Both the position numbers and the translations under genes were made by a program. Of a stretch of 64,000 bases of DNA, positions 1 to 8,856 are shown one piece after another; position 1 is the first letter of the stretch; each line of letters opens with the position of its first letter. The DNA is taken from NCBI RefSeq assembly GCF_020150455.1, contig NZ_CP083740.1:3224001-3288000 (forward strand). The letters are read 5' to 3'. Source of the DNA: Bremerella sp. TYQ1 (GTDB lineage: Bacteria > Planctomycetota > Planctomycetia > Pirellulales > Pirellulaceae). The notes under the pieces were generated by a model. It had not been told where the DNA came from. It was given only the letters and a program-made list of their open reading frames with translations, and did no database searches.

Positions 1-773
1 ATGATCATCGTCAGCAGCGGCATGATCGCCATCCCAAACAAAAATCCGCCGATGTGCGCCCACCACGCCACGCCGCCGTCAAGCCCCAAGTGCAAAGCTC
101 CGATCCCTTGGAACAGCTGAACTGCGATCCATAGCCCCAGCACCACCAATGCCGGAAGATCGACCATCATGAAGATGATCACGACAAACAACAAGCAGCG
201 AACCTGGGCTCTGGGATAGGTCACCGCGTACGCACCAAGCACAACCGCCACCGCCCCACTGGCACCCACCGTCGGCACGTAGGCACCTGTCGCGGTGGTT
301 GTCGCCCAATGAGCGAGCGCCGCGCAAATGCCGCCGAACAAATAGAACAGCAGATACGGAACATGCCCCAAGCGATCTTCGACGTTATTCCCGAAGATCC
401 AAAGGAACCACATGTTGCCCAACAGGTGAGCGATTCCGGCATGCAGGAACATCGATGAAAAGATGGTCCCGACGGCTGCGGTCATTGTCGCAGGAAGCGT
501 GACGACCGTATCATCGCCACTTTTTTCGAGAACCTCTTTCGCTTCCGGGGAACCTTTCAGCAAGTCTTGCAGATCGACGCGAACCGCTTCGCCCCCTTCC
601 AGGGCAGAAGTGAATCGCTGCGGAACAAAACCATATTCGAGAAAGAAACGGTTATGCTCCAGCGGGTCGATCCCCAGCATCCCTAACAACAGAAGCGTAT
701 TCACCACGATCAGACCGACGGTCACGATCGGCCAACGCCGCGTCGGGTTTTCGTCGATCAGTGGGAATAGCAT
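1..773 (-). CDS. Rhomboid family intramembrane serine protease (3' end cut by window)
   Basis: Cleaves single-pass membrane proteins inside the bilayer. The frame opens with MLFPLIDENPTRRW and stays open for 257 codons to the window edge, so the stop lies outside. An N-terminal helix (about residues 14-32) is followed by a soluble stretch of about 60 residues, then the HLLGNMWFLWIFG segment typical of the family. The catalytic serine sits in GASGA (near residue 168) and the catalytic histidine in AHIGGF (near residue 241), so the Ser-His dyad is intact. The long charged loop after helix 1 is usual for the GlpG-unlike bacterial branch with an early soluble segment. Substrate cannot be told from sequence. 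No close partner gene: the FabZ-like gene upstream is on the same strand 54 bases away. Confidence 0.93.
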   Translation of the reverse strand, partial: MLFPLIDENPTRRWPIVTVGLIVVNTLLLLGMLGIDPLEHNRFFLEYGFVPQRFTSALEGGEAVRVDLQDLLKGSPEAKEVLEKSGDDTVVTLPATMTAAVGTIFSSMFLHAGIAHLLGNMWFLWIFGNNVEDRLGHVPYLLFYLFGGICAALAHWATTTATGAYVPTVGASGAVAVVLGAYAVTYPRAQVRCLLFVVIIFMMVDLPALVVLGLWIAVQLFQGIGALHLGLDGGVAWWAHIGGFLFGMAIMPLLTMI

Positions 774-827
774 GGGGAGTTACCAGCAGAGACTCGGCAC
801 TCGTAGGCGTGGCCGCACCCCAGCGTT

Positions 828-1322
828 TTAGATCGCGTCCGGCAGAGGAATACCGCGGATCACGCCTTGGGCAACCAGGGTGGTGCCGACGAAACTTTGG
901 AAGCTGCAGACCAGCATGCGTCCGGGGCTGTAGCGCGTTTGCTTCAGCACGCACAGCAGCCGGTCGCCGGGTCGTACGATGCCGCGGAACTTGACTTCAT
1001 CCAAGCCACCGAAGCCCATTCGCTTGCCTGGCATCAAGTCGTGCGTGACAACATACCAAGTGCTGACTTGGGCAGCCATTTCGCACATCAACACGCCTGG
1101 CATCAGGGGCATCCCAGGCATATGACCGCGAACCCAGAAGGCGTCGTCAGCAATGTCGAGGTAGCCGGCGCAGATGCCTGCTTCGACGTCATCGTGGACG
1201 ATGCCGGAAAGCTGTTCCATCTCGTAACGCTGCGGATTCGTCTTACGAACCCCTTCGAGGTCCGCGATTACGTTGTCAAAGTTGATCGACGCAGGGTCGA
1301 GAATCAGGACTTCTCGCGCCAC
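828..1322 (-). CDS. FabZ-like 3-hydroxyacyl-ACP dehydratase (hotdog fold)
   Basis: Family role: dehydration of 3-hydroxyacyl-ACP in fatty acid synthesis. The key block reads GHMPGMPLMPGVLMCEMAAQ, matching the FabZ H-x-P...PG...E pattern, with the catalytic His and Glu both present. I chose the GTG at 1322 (164 residues, opening MAREVLILDP) because AAGGA lies 7 bases before it. An in-frame ATG at 1388 would add 22 residues (MIQPTAHLN...) with no ribosome site. The protein is a little longer than the usual 145-residue FabZ, with about 25 extra N-terminal residues. It lies outside any lipid A cluster (lpxK is 41 kb away), so it may be a second or specialised dehydratase. Substrate chain length is unknown. 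Confidence 0.85.
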   Translation of the reverse strand: MAREVLILDPASINFDNVIADLEGVRKTNPQRYEMEQLSGIVHDDVEAGICAGYLDIADDAFWVRGHMPGMPLMPGVLMCEMAAQVSTWYVVTHDLMPGKRMGFGGLDEVKFRGIVRPGDRLLCVLKQTRYSPGRMLVCSFQSFVGTTLVAQGVIRGIPLPDAI

Positions 1323-1428
1323 CGTGAATCCTTCAGCTATCGATGTGGAACAAAAGTGGGTATTCAAATGAGCCGTCGGCTGGATCATCCGAGCCGACGC
1401 ATTTCACAGCCAAAAACTAGTACGTGAA

Positions 1429-1527
1429 CTAGGTCTTGATGTGCTTACGCTTTGCCTTGCGAGCTTTTGCATTCGCAGGACGTGCACCGTGATTGGCTTT
1501 CTTCAACTTACGATGTGGCTTGGCCAT
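1429..1527 (-). CDS. 32-residue highly basic protein (possible ribosome-associated peptide)
   Basis: A very short gene starting MAKPHRKLKKANHG and ending KRKHIKT followed by TAG. Sixteen of 32 residues are Lys, Arg or His and there is no hydrophobic stretch, so it should bind nucleic acid, most plausibly rRNA. An AAGGG ribosome site lies 9 bases before the ATG. The composition resembles small ribosomal proteins such as bL36, bL34 or Thx, and also the basic N-terminus of the bS18 gene at the other end of this window, but it matches none of these motifs. I believe related short proteins occur in other planctomycetes but cannot verify it here. It stands alone between the FabZ-like gene and the RND exporter. 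Confidence 0.7.
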   Translation of the reverse strand: MAKPHRKLKKANHGARPANAKARKAKRKHIKT

Positions 1528-1715
1528 GGTTCGTATCCCTTATAGGTTCGGAAAATATGACGTTATGTGGGGCAAACCCGGAAGTCTGCGCCGCGATTTG
1601 GTTCAGAATCTATTTAGTATAGCGATTTGGGGACGATCCGAAAGCCCTAATGGGGGCCTCAGAGGTGGTTTAGCCGCCCCACAGAAAACACGCTAAACCT
1701 TTACTGGCATAGCAG

Positions 1716-4553
1716 TTAGCGATTCATGGACGAATCGTCAAAGGAATCGCGAGTTTCCGCGTCATCGCGGGACGGTTCCTTGTGGGGGTGCGATTTCGGC
1801 TCGTCGGGAATGTCGGCCAGCTTGCGGCCTCGAGGACGCTCGCGGGGGGCCGACGCTTTCGCTTCGATCTCTGGCACTTCGCGGCGGAAGCCAGAGATAA
1901 GCGTCAGAATGCAGGGCAAAACGACCAGCGACGTGAATAGACAGCACGCGACGCCGATGGTCAGCACGCGGCCCAGGCTGGCCAAACCGCGGTGATCGGC
2001 CAGCATCAACGCTCCGAAGCCAATCATTGTCGTCAGCGAAGTAATAATCACCCCGGTCGCCGTAGAAGCTCCAAGCGAATACCCCTTCGACTGCCGGCGA
2101 TAGTCGTGCACCACGTGAACGCCATCGTCGATGCCGATCCCTAAGATCAGCGGCAGAACAATCATGTTGGCAGGGTTCAAAGGAATGTCGGCGAACCCTT
2201 GCACGCCAAACAGCATCAGCATGCCGAGCCCGACGGGGGTCAGCGCCAGCAGCGTGTTGGTCATGCTGCGGAAGTCGATCAACAGAATGATCATCACGGC
2301 AATCAGCGAGTAGATCGCCGCATGGACGTAGCTGAGCTGCATCTGACGCGAGGCATAAAACGTTTGCAGCGGCTGCCCGGTCACTTTGTTGTCGACCGAT
2401 GTGACCTGATTCACGAAGCCTTCCAGTGCGTCCATATCCCAGATGCTGGCGTTGGGATAAATACGCAGCAGCAGTTGGTTGTTCTTGCCAACGAACCGCG
2501 AGACGAGCGCTTCCGGCAAGTCACTGATCGTCGGAGCATCAGGGTTCGAGATGGCCGCGAGCGAATGCAGCCATTGCAGCAATTCCCCGGCGTTACGCTG
2601 CTGGAACTGGGAAATGATCGCGTTGTATTTCGGCTCTGGCATTCCCCGGAGCAGTTCGCGGATTTGCGAAAGCCGCCGATAGGTATGCTGAGCGGCCGGA
2701 TCGTCCGGCGAAAGTAGCCGCTGCGAATCGGCAAGGACCTGACCAAGATGGCCGGCCGGAGGAATCGAAATGGTCGGAACGTTTTCGGGTAGTTGCTTCA
2801 AGCGATGATCGAGGTCGGCGATCATGTCGAGCTTTTCAGGCGAACTGTCGGGCATCAGCGAGGCAATCTCTTCCACGCGATTCACCGTCGGCAGGGCCTC
2901 GAACTTTTCCTTTCGCTTCAGCAGCGTCTCGCGGTCTTCGGCAATCGACAACGCAAACCACACGCTGCGGTCGGTATCGTTCAGTAGTTTCTCTTCCCAC
3001 TGAACGCTTTCCAAACCTTTTGGCTGAAGGTTCAACAGGTTGTGATCGTAACGCAGCTTGGGCACCCCAATCGCGATACATCCAACAACAATCAACGAAA
3101 CCAAGAGCGTTGTCTTGGGCGTCTTAATCAGCGGCAACACCCACCAATCGAGATGCAGGGGTTTGGGAAGTTGAAAGCGATTACGATGCCGATCGGCCAG
3201 GTGGATCGTTGCCGGCAAGACCGTCATGGAAGCGACCAAACAAACCAAAAGCCCGCCACCTGCGATGATGCCCAGCTCGGCAACGCCGGTGAACTTGGTT
3301 AGCGACGCCGTAAAGAACGCCACCGCGGTCGTTAAACCGCCGGTAACAATCCCAGGCCCGATATCTTTAGCCGTTTGAACCAACGCATCGCCGGTCTTCT
3401 TTTCTTCTGCTTCACGCAAGTATCGTGCAACGTAATGCACACCAAAGTCGATCCCCAGGCCAATCAAGATGACGCCAAAGGAAACGCTGAGAATGTTCAA
3501 GTGTCCGACGAATGCGGTCGTGAAACCAACCGACATGGCAATGCCGATCAGCAGCGCGACGACGGCCAAAAGTGGATGCCGCAAACCACCAAAGGACGCA
3601 ATGAACAGAAACGCGACGCCAACCAAACTGATAACGCTGGCTTTGGTCATGTCGACCTGGCTGCGTTCCATTTCGTCGTTTTCCATCACCGGTAACCCCG
3701 TCAAACCGAACTTGAGCCGAGGATACTTGGCTTGGAATCGATCGAGGATTTGTCGCAATTGAGCAATGGCTTCTTTGCCCTGGGCGAGCTCCGACTTGTT
3801 CTTCACCAGGCGAAGCAAGATGAGCCCCATTTGCCCTTCGTTGGCCAGGAAATAGTCGGAATCGATCTGGCTCATTGCGTTCAAGGAATCGTTCGGCGGA
3901 ACGAGCACGGAACCTTGCGATTCCCCCTGCCCCATCGCGGCGAGCAAGTTGCTGGCCAATCGATCGAGCTGCTGCCGACTTTGCTCCGCCATCATCTGGG
4001 CCTGGGGCGAACCAGGCTGCCGCTGGGCGAAGAGCATCTGTTGGTTCAAGCTGTACGCCATTTGCCCGACGCCGATTGAATCCCACTGCCCCTGCATCAC
4101 CGGACGCAGGCGCTGCAACTGCTGATCGATCTTCGTCAGGTCGGACTCCGGCAGGAAGTGCAAACCTTTCTCGCGAACTTTGCTGAGACCGCGCTCGTGC
4201 AAGACGGCATAGAACGACTGCTGCTCGGCGGTCAGCTGGGTATACAGATCTTCCAAGGCCGGGACGATTTCTTCGCGGCCAGGTCCTTCGATGACAACGA
4301 CCACATCGTCGTCGGCGCCGAACTCGTCGAGGTATTCCAACCACAGCTGATTGAAGCTGCTTTGCTGATTGATCAGATCCAGCCGGCTTGTTTTGAACCC
4401 AAGGTGATTCGTCGCGTAGAAAACCGAAAGCCCTGCGACGACAAACGCCACCAGCAGCACCGCAATCGGATAGCGCACGACTTGACGTGTTCCCCAGGCC
4501 AACGGCTTGGCGAGCAACGACTTTTCTTCCGACGTTTCGTGATGGTTAGGCAT
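1716..4553 (-). CDS. RND/MMPL family exporter (HpnN-like)
   Basis: A 945-residue proton-driven inner-membrane exporter of the MMPL branch, whose members move lipids such as hopanoids or mycolates. Layout: one helix (about 24-46), a periplasmic domain (about 50-300), five helices (about 305-470), a helix near 475-495, a second periplasmic domain (about 500-720) and a final helix bundle (about 725-885). Both halves carry the family signature in the proton-relay helix: GLGIDFGVHYVARY and GIGIDDGVHVVHDY. The C-terminal 60 residues are charged and cytoplasmic. In its class the best-known relative is HpnN, the hopanoid transporter, but no hopanoid gene is near, so the substrate is open. The start at MPNHHETSEE gives a short charged leader before helix 1. 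Confidence 0.88.
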   Translation of the reverse strand: MPNHHETSEEKSLLAKPLAWGTRQVVRYPIAVLLVAFVVAGLSVFYATNHLGFKTSRLDLINQQSSFNQLWLEYLDEFGADDDVVVVIEGPGREEIVPALEDLYTQLTAEQQSFYAVLHERGLSKVREKGLHFLPESDLTKIDQQLQRLRPVMQGQWDSIGVGQMAYSLNQQMLFAQRQPGSPQAQMMAEQSRQQLDRLASNLLAAMGQGESQGSVLVPPNDSLNAMSQIDSDYFLANEGQMGLILLRLVKNKSELAQGKEAIAQLRQILDRFQAKYPRLKFGLTGLPVMENDEMERSQVDMTKASVISLVGVAFLFIASFGGLRHPLLAVVALLIGIAMSVGFTTAFVGHLNILSVSFGVILIGLGIDFGVHYVARYLREAEEKKTGDALVQTAKDIGPGIVTGGLTTAVAFFTASLTKFTGVAELGIIAGGGLLVCLVASMTVLPATIHLADRHRNRFQLPKPLHLDWWVLPLIKTPKTTLLVSLIVVGCIAIGVPKLRYDHNLLNLQPKGLESVQWEEKLLNDTDRSVWFALSIAEDRETLLKRKEKFEALPTVNRVEEIASLMPDSSPEKLDMIADLDHRLKQLPENVPTISIPPAGHLGQVLADSQRLLSPDDPAAQHTYRRLSQIRELLRGMPEPKYNAIISQFQQRNAGELLQWLHSLAAISNPDAPTISDLPEALVSRFVGKNNQLLLRIYPNASIWDMDALEGFVNQVTSVDNKVTGQPLQTFYASRQMQLSYVHAAIYSLIAVMIILLIDFRSMTNTLLALTPVGLGMLMLFGVQGFADIPLNPANMIVLPLILGIGIDDGVHVVHDYRRQSKGYSLGASTATGVIITSLTTMIGFGALMLADHRGLASLGRVLTIGVACCLFTSLVVLPCILTLISGFRREVPEIEAKASAPRERPRGRKLADIPDEPKSHPHKEPSRDDAETRDSFDDSSMNR

Positions 4554-4768
4554 GTGCCAGCGGCGACCGCGCGAAGGACTTCAAAACCGAGCGGCCTGCT
4601 AGGTTTATGATCGAGACATGTAGGAGGTTCGCAGAATCTTACGCAAACCGTTATCCGGCGCTAAGAGCGAAGCGCGTGTCTAGCAATGCTAGCACACCAT
4701 CGCGGCATTCGAAGCGCAGAAGTAGCTCGAACGTGTGAAGAGTCGGTGCAGAAGCGTACCGTCTGGGC

Positions 4769-4802
4769 TGGGTGGTTCCGGTATTCAACTCGGTACCACC
4801 CA
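4769..4802 (-). terminator. Strong hairpin downstream of the STAS gene
   Basis: Arms 4769-4780 (TGGGTGGTTCCG) and 4791-4802 (CGGTACCACCCA) pair at 11 of 12 positions around a 10-base loop. It starts 36 bases after the STAS stop on the minus strand. There is no T-run, so it would be a U-less terminator or an RNA-stabilising 3' end rather than a classical one. Confidence 0.4.
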
Positions 4803-4837
4803 AGGCTTTAGATACAGCGTGGCGAGAAGACGTGGGA

Positions 4838-5233
4838 TTAACCCAAGCCGAACCACTTGCCAATCGATGGGCCATTGAAGGAATCGATGGCGGACTTTTC
4901 GTCCTTCTGAATATCGATGACTTTGCCGATCTTCATGATCTGAAACACCTCCATGATGTTTCCGGTCACATTGCAGACTTTGAATTTGATCTTGGCGTTC
5001 TTGCAGTTCTTATTCAGCAAGATCAGCTTGCCGATCATCGCGGACGACATGTACTCGATCGCTCGGAAGTTGAGCAACAACTTTTTGGCGGTCGCCGCTT
5101 CCAGGATCAACTGCTCGAATTCCTTTCCCACGCGGTCGATCGCGGTTTCGTCCAGAATCGAAGACTGAATGAACTCGGCGACGACAACTTCCTGGACGTC
5201 ACGGACTTTCAGGTAATGGTATTTGATCGCCAT
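4838..5233 (-). CDS. STAS domain protein (anti-sigma factor antagonist type)
   Basis: A single-domain, 131-residue STAS protein of the SpoIIAA/RsbV class, which binds an anti-sigma kinase or another partner and is switched by phosphorylation of a serine. The core LLLNFRAIEYMSSAMIGKL aligns with the family segment in which that Ser sits, here Ser63 or Ser64. There is no membrane segment, so it is cytosolic. It stands alone, with no kinase beside it. A receiver-HATPase protein at 26234 and a PP2C phosphatase at 19446 are of the right classes to work with it, but that link is inference. The C-terminal tail (about 110-131) extends past the usual domain end. Confidence 0.88.
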   Translation of the reverse strand: MAIKYHYLKVRDVQEVVVAEFIQSSILDETAIDRVGKEFEQLILEAATAKKLLLNFRAIEYMSSAMIGKLILLNKNCKNAKIKFKVCNVTGNIMEVFQIMKIGKVIDIQKDEKSAIDSFNGPSIGKWFGLG

Positions 5234-5394
5234 TGAGTGGGCTTTCTAGAAATCGCGCGTGGATAACGAATGAAAAAGTAGGAACCCCTAGCAGGGTAGA
5301 AAAGGACCACTAGGGAGGTCAATGGAGCCAGCCCTCTCCAGATGCCTCGATTATCTCTAGCGAAGCTGGGAAAGCAAAGCATAATCTATTGTTC

Positions 5395-6597
5395 TCACGA
5401 GTTTTCCGCCCCGCTAGGAGGGTTCCTAGTCGCGCGAATCCATAAAATCAGACCTGCTGCGGACGCCACTGCTGCACATCCGGCCAATCCTAAGTAGGCC
5501 GACTGCAAGTGCGTGTTCTCTCCGACCAGCCCGGCAGCGATTGCCCCGATGCCATTTCCGACCGCGAACGACACCCCGTAACAAAGGCTTCGGCGCGCCC
5601 TCGGCGTGTATTTGGCGATCAGACTGTTAAACACCGGTTGATGCATGAAAAAGATCATCCCCCACGCAGCAACGCAGTACCATTTCCACTGCGGAGGGGC
5701 GAAACTCATCCCAACTAAAAAGGGTACCGTACCAGCACAGATGGTCATCAACTGGATTTCTAACCGTTTCGGCCGAGCGATCTGACCTGCGACATACTGC
5801 CCGATACACCCCAAAATAAGCGAACTGGCGGCCAAAATATTGCCGCCGATCTCGCCCTGGGTCTGAAATCCGAGTACCTGAGCGTCGGACAGATATCTTG
5901 GCAAAAAACTCATCACGCCATGGTAAGAAAGCCCGATCGAACTGGACATCACCAGCAAGATCCCAAAACTGGCCCAGTTGCCACGGTCTTCGATGGCGGC
6001 TTGATCGACCTTCGAGAAAACTCGCTCCGGCGACTGCAGCGTGAGATAAACGAACACCATGCCGATCGAAATCGACATCACCCCTAGCACGGCATAAAAC
6101 GCATGCCACGAATGGGTGAGCGATAACACGCCAGCTGCGATCAACGGCACGCCGCCGATTCCGAGCGAACCAAACACGCCATGCCAACCCAATGTCTTCG
6201 GCAGCGTATCAGGAGTTGTTTCATGCGAAAGCAGCGCCAAGCCAGCTGGGTGATAAATACTCGCCATCACCCCCATCAAAAACATCGAGCCGAACAGCAG
6301 CGGCAGCCCTGGCAGCAAGATCGACGTGAAGCATGTTACGCCGCCGCCAAGCAGATAAAGGGCCAGCATCCGCTTCGCCCCGTACCGATCGACCAACCAT
6401 CCGGCGACCAATGCGCCGACGCCCCACGGAAAACGCCACACGGTTTGCAGCCACCCCGTGGTTGCCGATCCGACGTCGTATTGGGCCGCGATCGATTGTT
6501 CCACGCACGGCAATGAACCTTCCAGCACATGCACCATGGCATGGGCAGCGCAGACCGCGAGTATCAAAATTGCTAACGTACTTCCGGCCGCCTTCAC
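5395..6597 (-). CDS. Major facilitator superfamily transporter
   Basis: A 400-residue, 12-helix MFS carrier. Helix 1 starts directly after KAAG (TLAILILAVCAAHA). The loop between helices 2 and 3 carries GWLVDRYGAKRM, the usual MFS G-x-x-x-D-R-x-G-x-K-R motif. The start is a GTG that overlaps the trpD stop in GTGA, so the two are translated together. The substrate is unknown; the loop-rich first half (LPCVEQSIAAQYDVG) suggests a small-molecule or drug exporter. Being coupled to trpD could mean an aromatic compound, but that is a guess. Confidence 0.88.
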   Translation of the reverse strand: MKAAGSTLAILILAVCAAHAMVHVLEGSLPCVEQSIAAQYDVGSATTGWLQTVWRFPWGVGALVAGWLVDRYGAKRMLALYLLGGGVTCFTSILLPGLPLLFGSMFLMGVMASIYHPAGLALLSHETTPDTLPKTLGWHGVFGSLGIGGVPLIAAGVLSLTHSWHAFYAVLGVMSISIGMVFVYLTLQSPERVFSKVDQAAIEDRGNWASFGILLVMSSSIGLSYHGVMSFLPRYLSDAQVLGFQTQGEIGGNILAASSLILGCIGQYVAGQIARPKRLEIQLMTICAGTVPFLVGMSFAPPQWKWYCVAAWGMIFFMHQPVFNSLIAKYTPRARRSLCYGVSFAVGNGIGAIAAGLVGENTHLQSAYLGLAGCAAVASAAGLILWIRATRNPPSGAENS

Positions 6598-7607
6598 GCG
6601 TGGCTGACCTCCGCCAACTTGGCCAGCGTCTCTTCCGCGGCACCGCCATCGATGGCGATCTCAGCGAGTCGGGCACATTCGCTCAACGAATCATTCTTTC
6701 CTAACGTCCACAACGCAGCCGCCGCGTTGATGACCACAATATCGCGAGCGCCCCCTTTCTTGCCGGCAAGAACACTGCGGATCATGGCCGCACTTTCTTC
6801 GGGGCCGTCAACAAGCATGTCTTCTTTGCCCTGCCGCTCGATGCCAAATTCTTCTGGCTGCCAAACGATCGGGACGGTGCCGCCGGGCGTGGCGATCGTG
6901 ACATCAGTAGCGTCGCTGATGGTCACTTCGTCCATGCCGTCTCGACCAGTTACGAACACCGCTTTGGTGGTTCCCAGCTTTTGCAAGGCGCTCGCCAGCA
7001 GTTCGCGGTACTCTGGCTTGCCGACGCCGAGCAGTTGAAACGGAGCATTGGCCGGATTGCAGAGCGGCCCTAGCAAATTGAAGATGGTCGGAACGCCCAG
7101 CTTCTTACGCACGGGGGCCACATGCTTCATCGAACTGTGCATCAGCGGTGCGAAGCAGAAGCAGATACCAACTTCGTTCAGGCACTTTTCAATCGTCGGC
7201 ACGTCCGCTTCGATGTTCACGCCGAGTCGAGAAAGGACATCGGCACTGCCGGACTTGCTGGTCACGCTGCGGTTGCCATGCTTTGCGACGGTAACACCAG
7301 CGGCGGCAATCACCAGCGCGGTGGCGGTACTGATGTTGAAAGTTCCACTGCGGTCGCCGCCGGTCCCGCACGTGTCGATAAACTTTTCGCTGGGAGAAGC
7401 GATCTTCACCATGTGCTTTCGCATGGCGGTCGCGGCTCCGGCGATTTCGTCCACGCTGGGGCCCTTTTCGTTGAGCGCCAACAGCAGTGCCCCGATGTCG
7501 TCGTCACTCCAAGCCCCTTCCATCATCTGATCGATGGCGGCGGCCATTTCTTCTAACGAGAGGTCCGTGCGAGACGTTACCTTGGCGATGACTTCAGAGT
7601 GCGACAA
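6594..7607 (-). CDS. trpD: Anthranilate phosphoribosyltransferase
   Basis: Joins anthranilate to PRPP in tryptophan synthesis. The PRPP site DTCGTGGDRSGTFNIST and the segment KHGNRSVTSKSGSADVL are both textbook matches. I set the start at TTG 7607 (LSHSEVIAK), with GGAG 8 bases upstream, which gives 337 residues, the normal family length. A longer frame from 7688 adds 27 residues (MARTAAVGG...) that look like noncoding. The gene is away from the other trp genes and is coupled to an MFS transporter through a 4-base overlap. No attenuator or leader peptide was seen upstream. Confidence 0.93.
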   Translation of the reverse strand: MSHSEVIAKVTSRTDLSLEEMAAAIDQMMEGAWSDDDIGALLLALNEKGPSVDEIAGAATAMRKHMVKIASPSEKFIDTCGTGGDRSGTFNISTATALVIAAAGVTVAKHGNRSVTSKSGSADVLSRLGVNIEADVPTIEKCLNEVGICFCFAPLMHSSMKHVAPVRKKLGVPTIFNLLGPLCNPANAPFQLLGVGKPEYRELLASALQKLGTTKAVFVTGRDGMDEVTISDATDVTIATPGGTVPIVWQPEEFGIERQGKEDMLVDGPEESAAMIRSVLAGKKGGARDIVVINAAAALWTLGKNDSLSECARLAEIAIDGGAAEETLAKLAEVSHA

Positions 7608-7836
7608 CGGACCAACTCCCCAATTTTGGGATGAATGCGTACGAGAAATCGACCATTTTAGTCCCCCAACCGCCGCGGTCCTAGCCACGATGTCTCTGCC
7701 GCTGGCGGGGGAAAACTGTTATAACATGACGAAGCCGACCTAGGTGAACCGATGCAAATCGACGTTTCGCTTAGGCCAATTCGCCCTAGCCGGCCCTCAA
7801 GTTCCCGTTCCACGAAGGCAGGAGGTTCCGTCCTAT

Positions 7837-8784
7837 ATGTCCAGGAAGGTCATTATCGACTGCGATCCCGGCATCGACGACGCCGTAGCGCTCATGATCG
7901 CCTTGTTCGACTCTCGTCTGGATGTCCTTGCAGTGACATCGACCGCAGGGAACGTGAACGCAGACCAGGCTTATACCAACCTGCAAGCGTTGATCGAATG
8001 TCTCGATCCGCCTCGTCGGCCTCGCATTGCGATGGGGCCAGGCCCACGTCTCGCACCTCCTGTCGACACAACCTACCTCCACGGCAGCGACGGCTTAGGC
8101 GAAATTCATTTGAACGTCGCCAAGCTTCATCAAACCCATTCGGCCGAAAAACTGATCGGCGACGAAATCCGGGCCTTTCCGGAAGAAGTCACTATTTTGT
8201 GCCTTGGTCCGACCACCAATATCGCCAATTGCCTGCAGCGCGATCCGGCGTTTGCTGCTCAGGTCGGACAAATTGTGATCATGGGTGGTTCACTGAATGG
8301 CGTCGGCAACGTTACTCCGTGTGCCGAGTTCAACTGCCATTTCGATGCCGAAAGTGCTCGCCGGGTGCTGCACTCGAAGACGACCAAGACGCTGGTACCG
8401 ATCGATATCACCAGCCAGGTCACCTTTGGAATCGATCTGCTGGAACAGATTCCGAAGAAAGAATCACGCGTCACGAACTTGCTGAATAAGATCTTGCCCT
8501 ATTCCTTCCGTTCGCATCGACGGCACCTGGCTCAGGAAGGCATTTGCCTGAACGATGCCGTTGCATTGGTCGCATTGCTGCAGCCGGAACTATTTGAAGC
8601 CGTTCCGATGGCGTGCGACGTTGAAACGCAAGGCGACTTGACGCTTGGGGCAACAATCTTTGATCAACGCACGGTAAAGACTTGGACGCCCAACATGGAA
8701 GTGATGACCAGCGTCGATGCGGCAGCCGTGAAAGATTGCATCCTGCGAGGCATCATTCAAGCTGCCAGCGAGACGGTTGAATAG
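7837..8784 (+). CDS. Inosine/uridine-preferring nucleoside hydrolase
   Basis: Hydrolyses ribonucleosides to ribose and base for salvage. The N-terminus SRKVIIDCDPGIDDAVAL holds the family's calcium-binding Asp cluster (D-x-D-x-x-x-D-D). Other family blocks are LGPTTNIA, IVIMGG and the late CLNDAVAL with a metal-binding Asp. The start at 7837 has AGGAGG 11 bases upstream and gives 315 residues, the usual length; an upstream frame to 7744 is noncoding-like. Ring specificity (purine or pyrimidine) is not decided by these motifs. It is divergent from trpD and converges with the HtrA-like gene. Confidence 0.93.
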   Translation: MSRKVIIDCDPGIDDAVALMIALFDSRLDVLAVTSTAGNVNADQAYTNLQALIECLDPPRRPRIAMGPGPRLAPPVDTTYLHGSDGLGEIHLNVAKLHQTHSAEKLIGDEIRAFPEEVTILCLGPTTNIANCLQRDPAFAAQVGQIVIMGGSLNGVGNVTPCAEFNCHFDAESARRVLHSKTTKTLVPIDITSQVTFGIDLLEQIPKKESRVTNLLNKILPYSFRSHRRHLAQEGICLNDAVALVALLQPELFEAVPMACDVETQGDLTLGATIFDQRTVKTWTPNMEVMTSVDAAAVKDCILRGIIQAASETVE

Positions 8785-8805
8785 GAACCGGCTCGCTCCA
8801 TTGCG

Positions 8806-8837
8806 GAGTGGCTCGGACGTAAAAGACAGAGCCACTC
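8806..8837. terminator. Hairpin between convergent genes
   Basis: GAGTGGCTC (8806-8814) pairs perfectly with GAGCCACTC (8829-8837) around a 14-base loop. It lies in the 72-base gap between the converging nucleoside hydrolase and HtrA-like genes and could end both transcripts. There is no T-run on either side. Confidence 0.4.
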
Positions 8838-8856
8838 TCCGATTCTTAGAGACTGT

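Noticed and set aside
1690..1735. A sigma-54-like TGGCAT...TTAGC near 1705-1720
   Set aside because: The -12 element reads TTAGC rather than TTGC, and it lies at the 3' end of the RND gene with no downstream gene to serve.
7689..7740. A -10-like TATAAC near the trpD/nucleoside hydrolase divergence
   Set aside because: It is part of a GTTATAAC palindrome and no acceptable -35 lies at the right distance on either strand.
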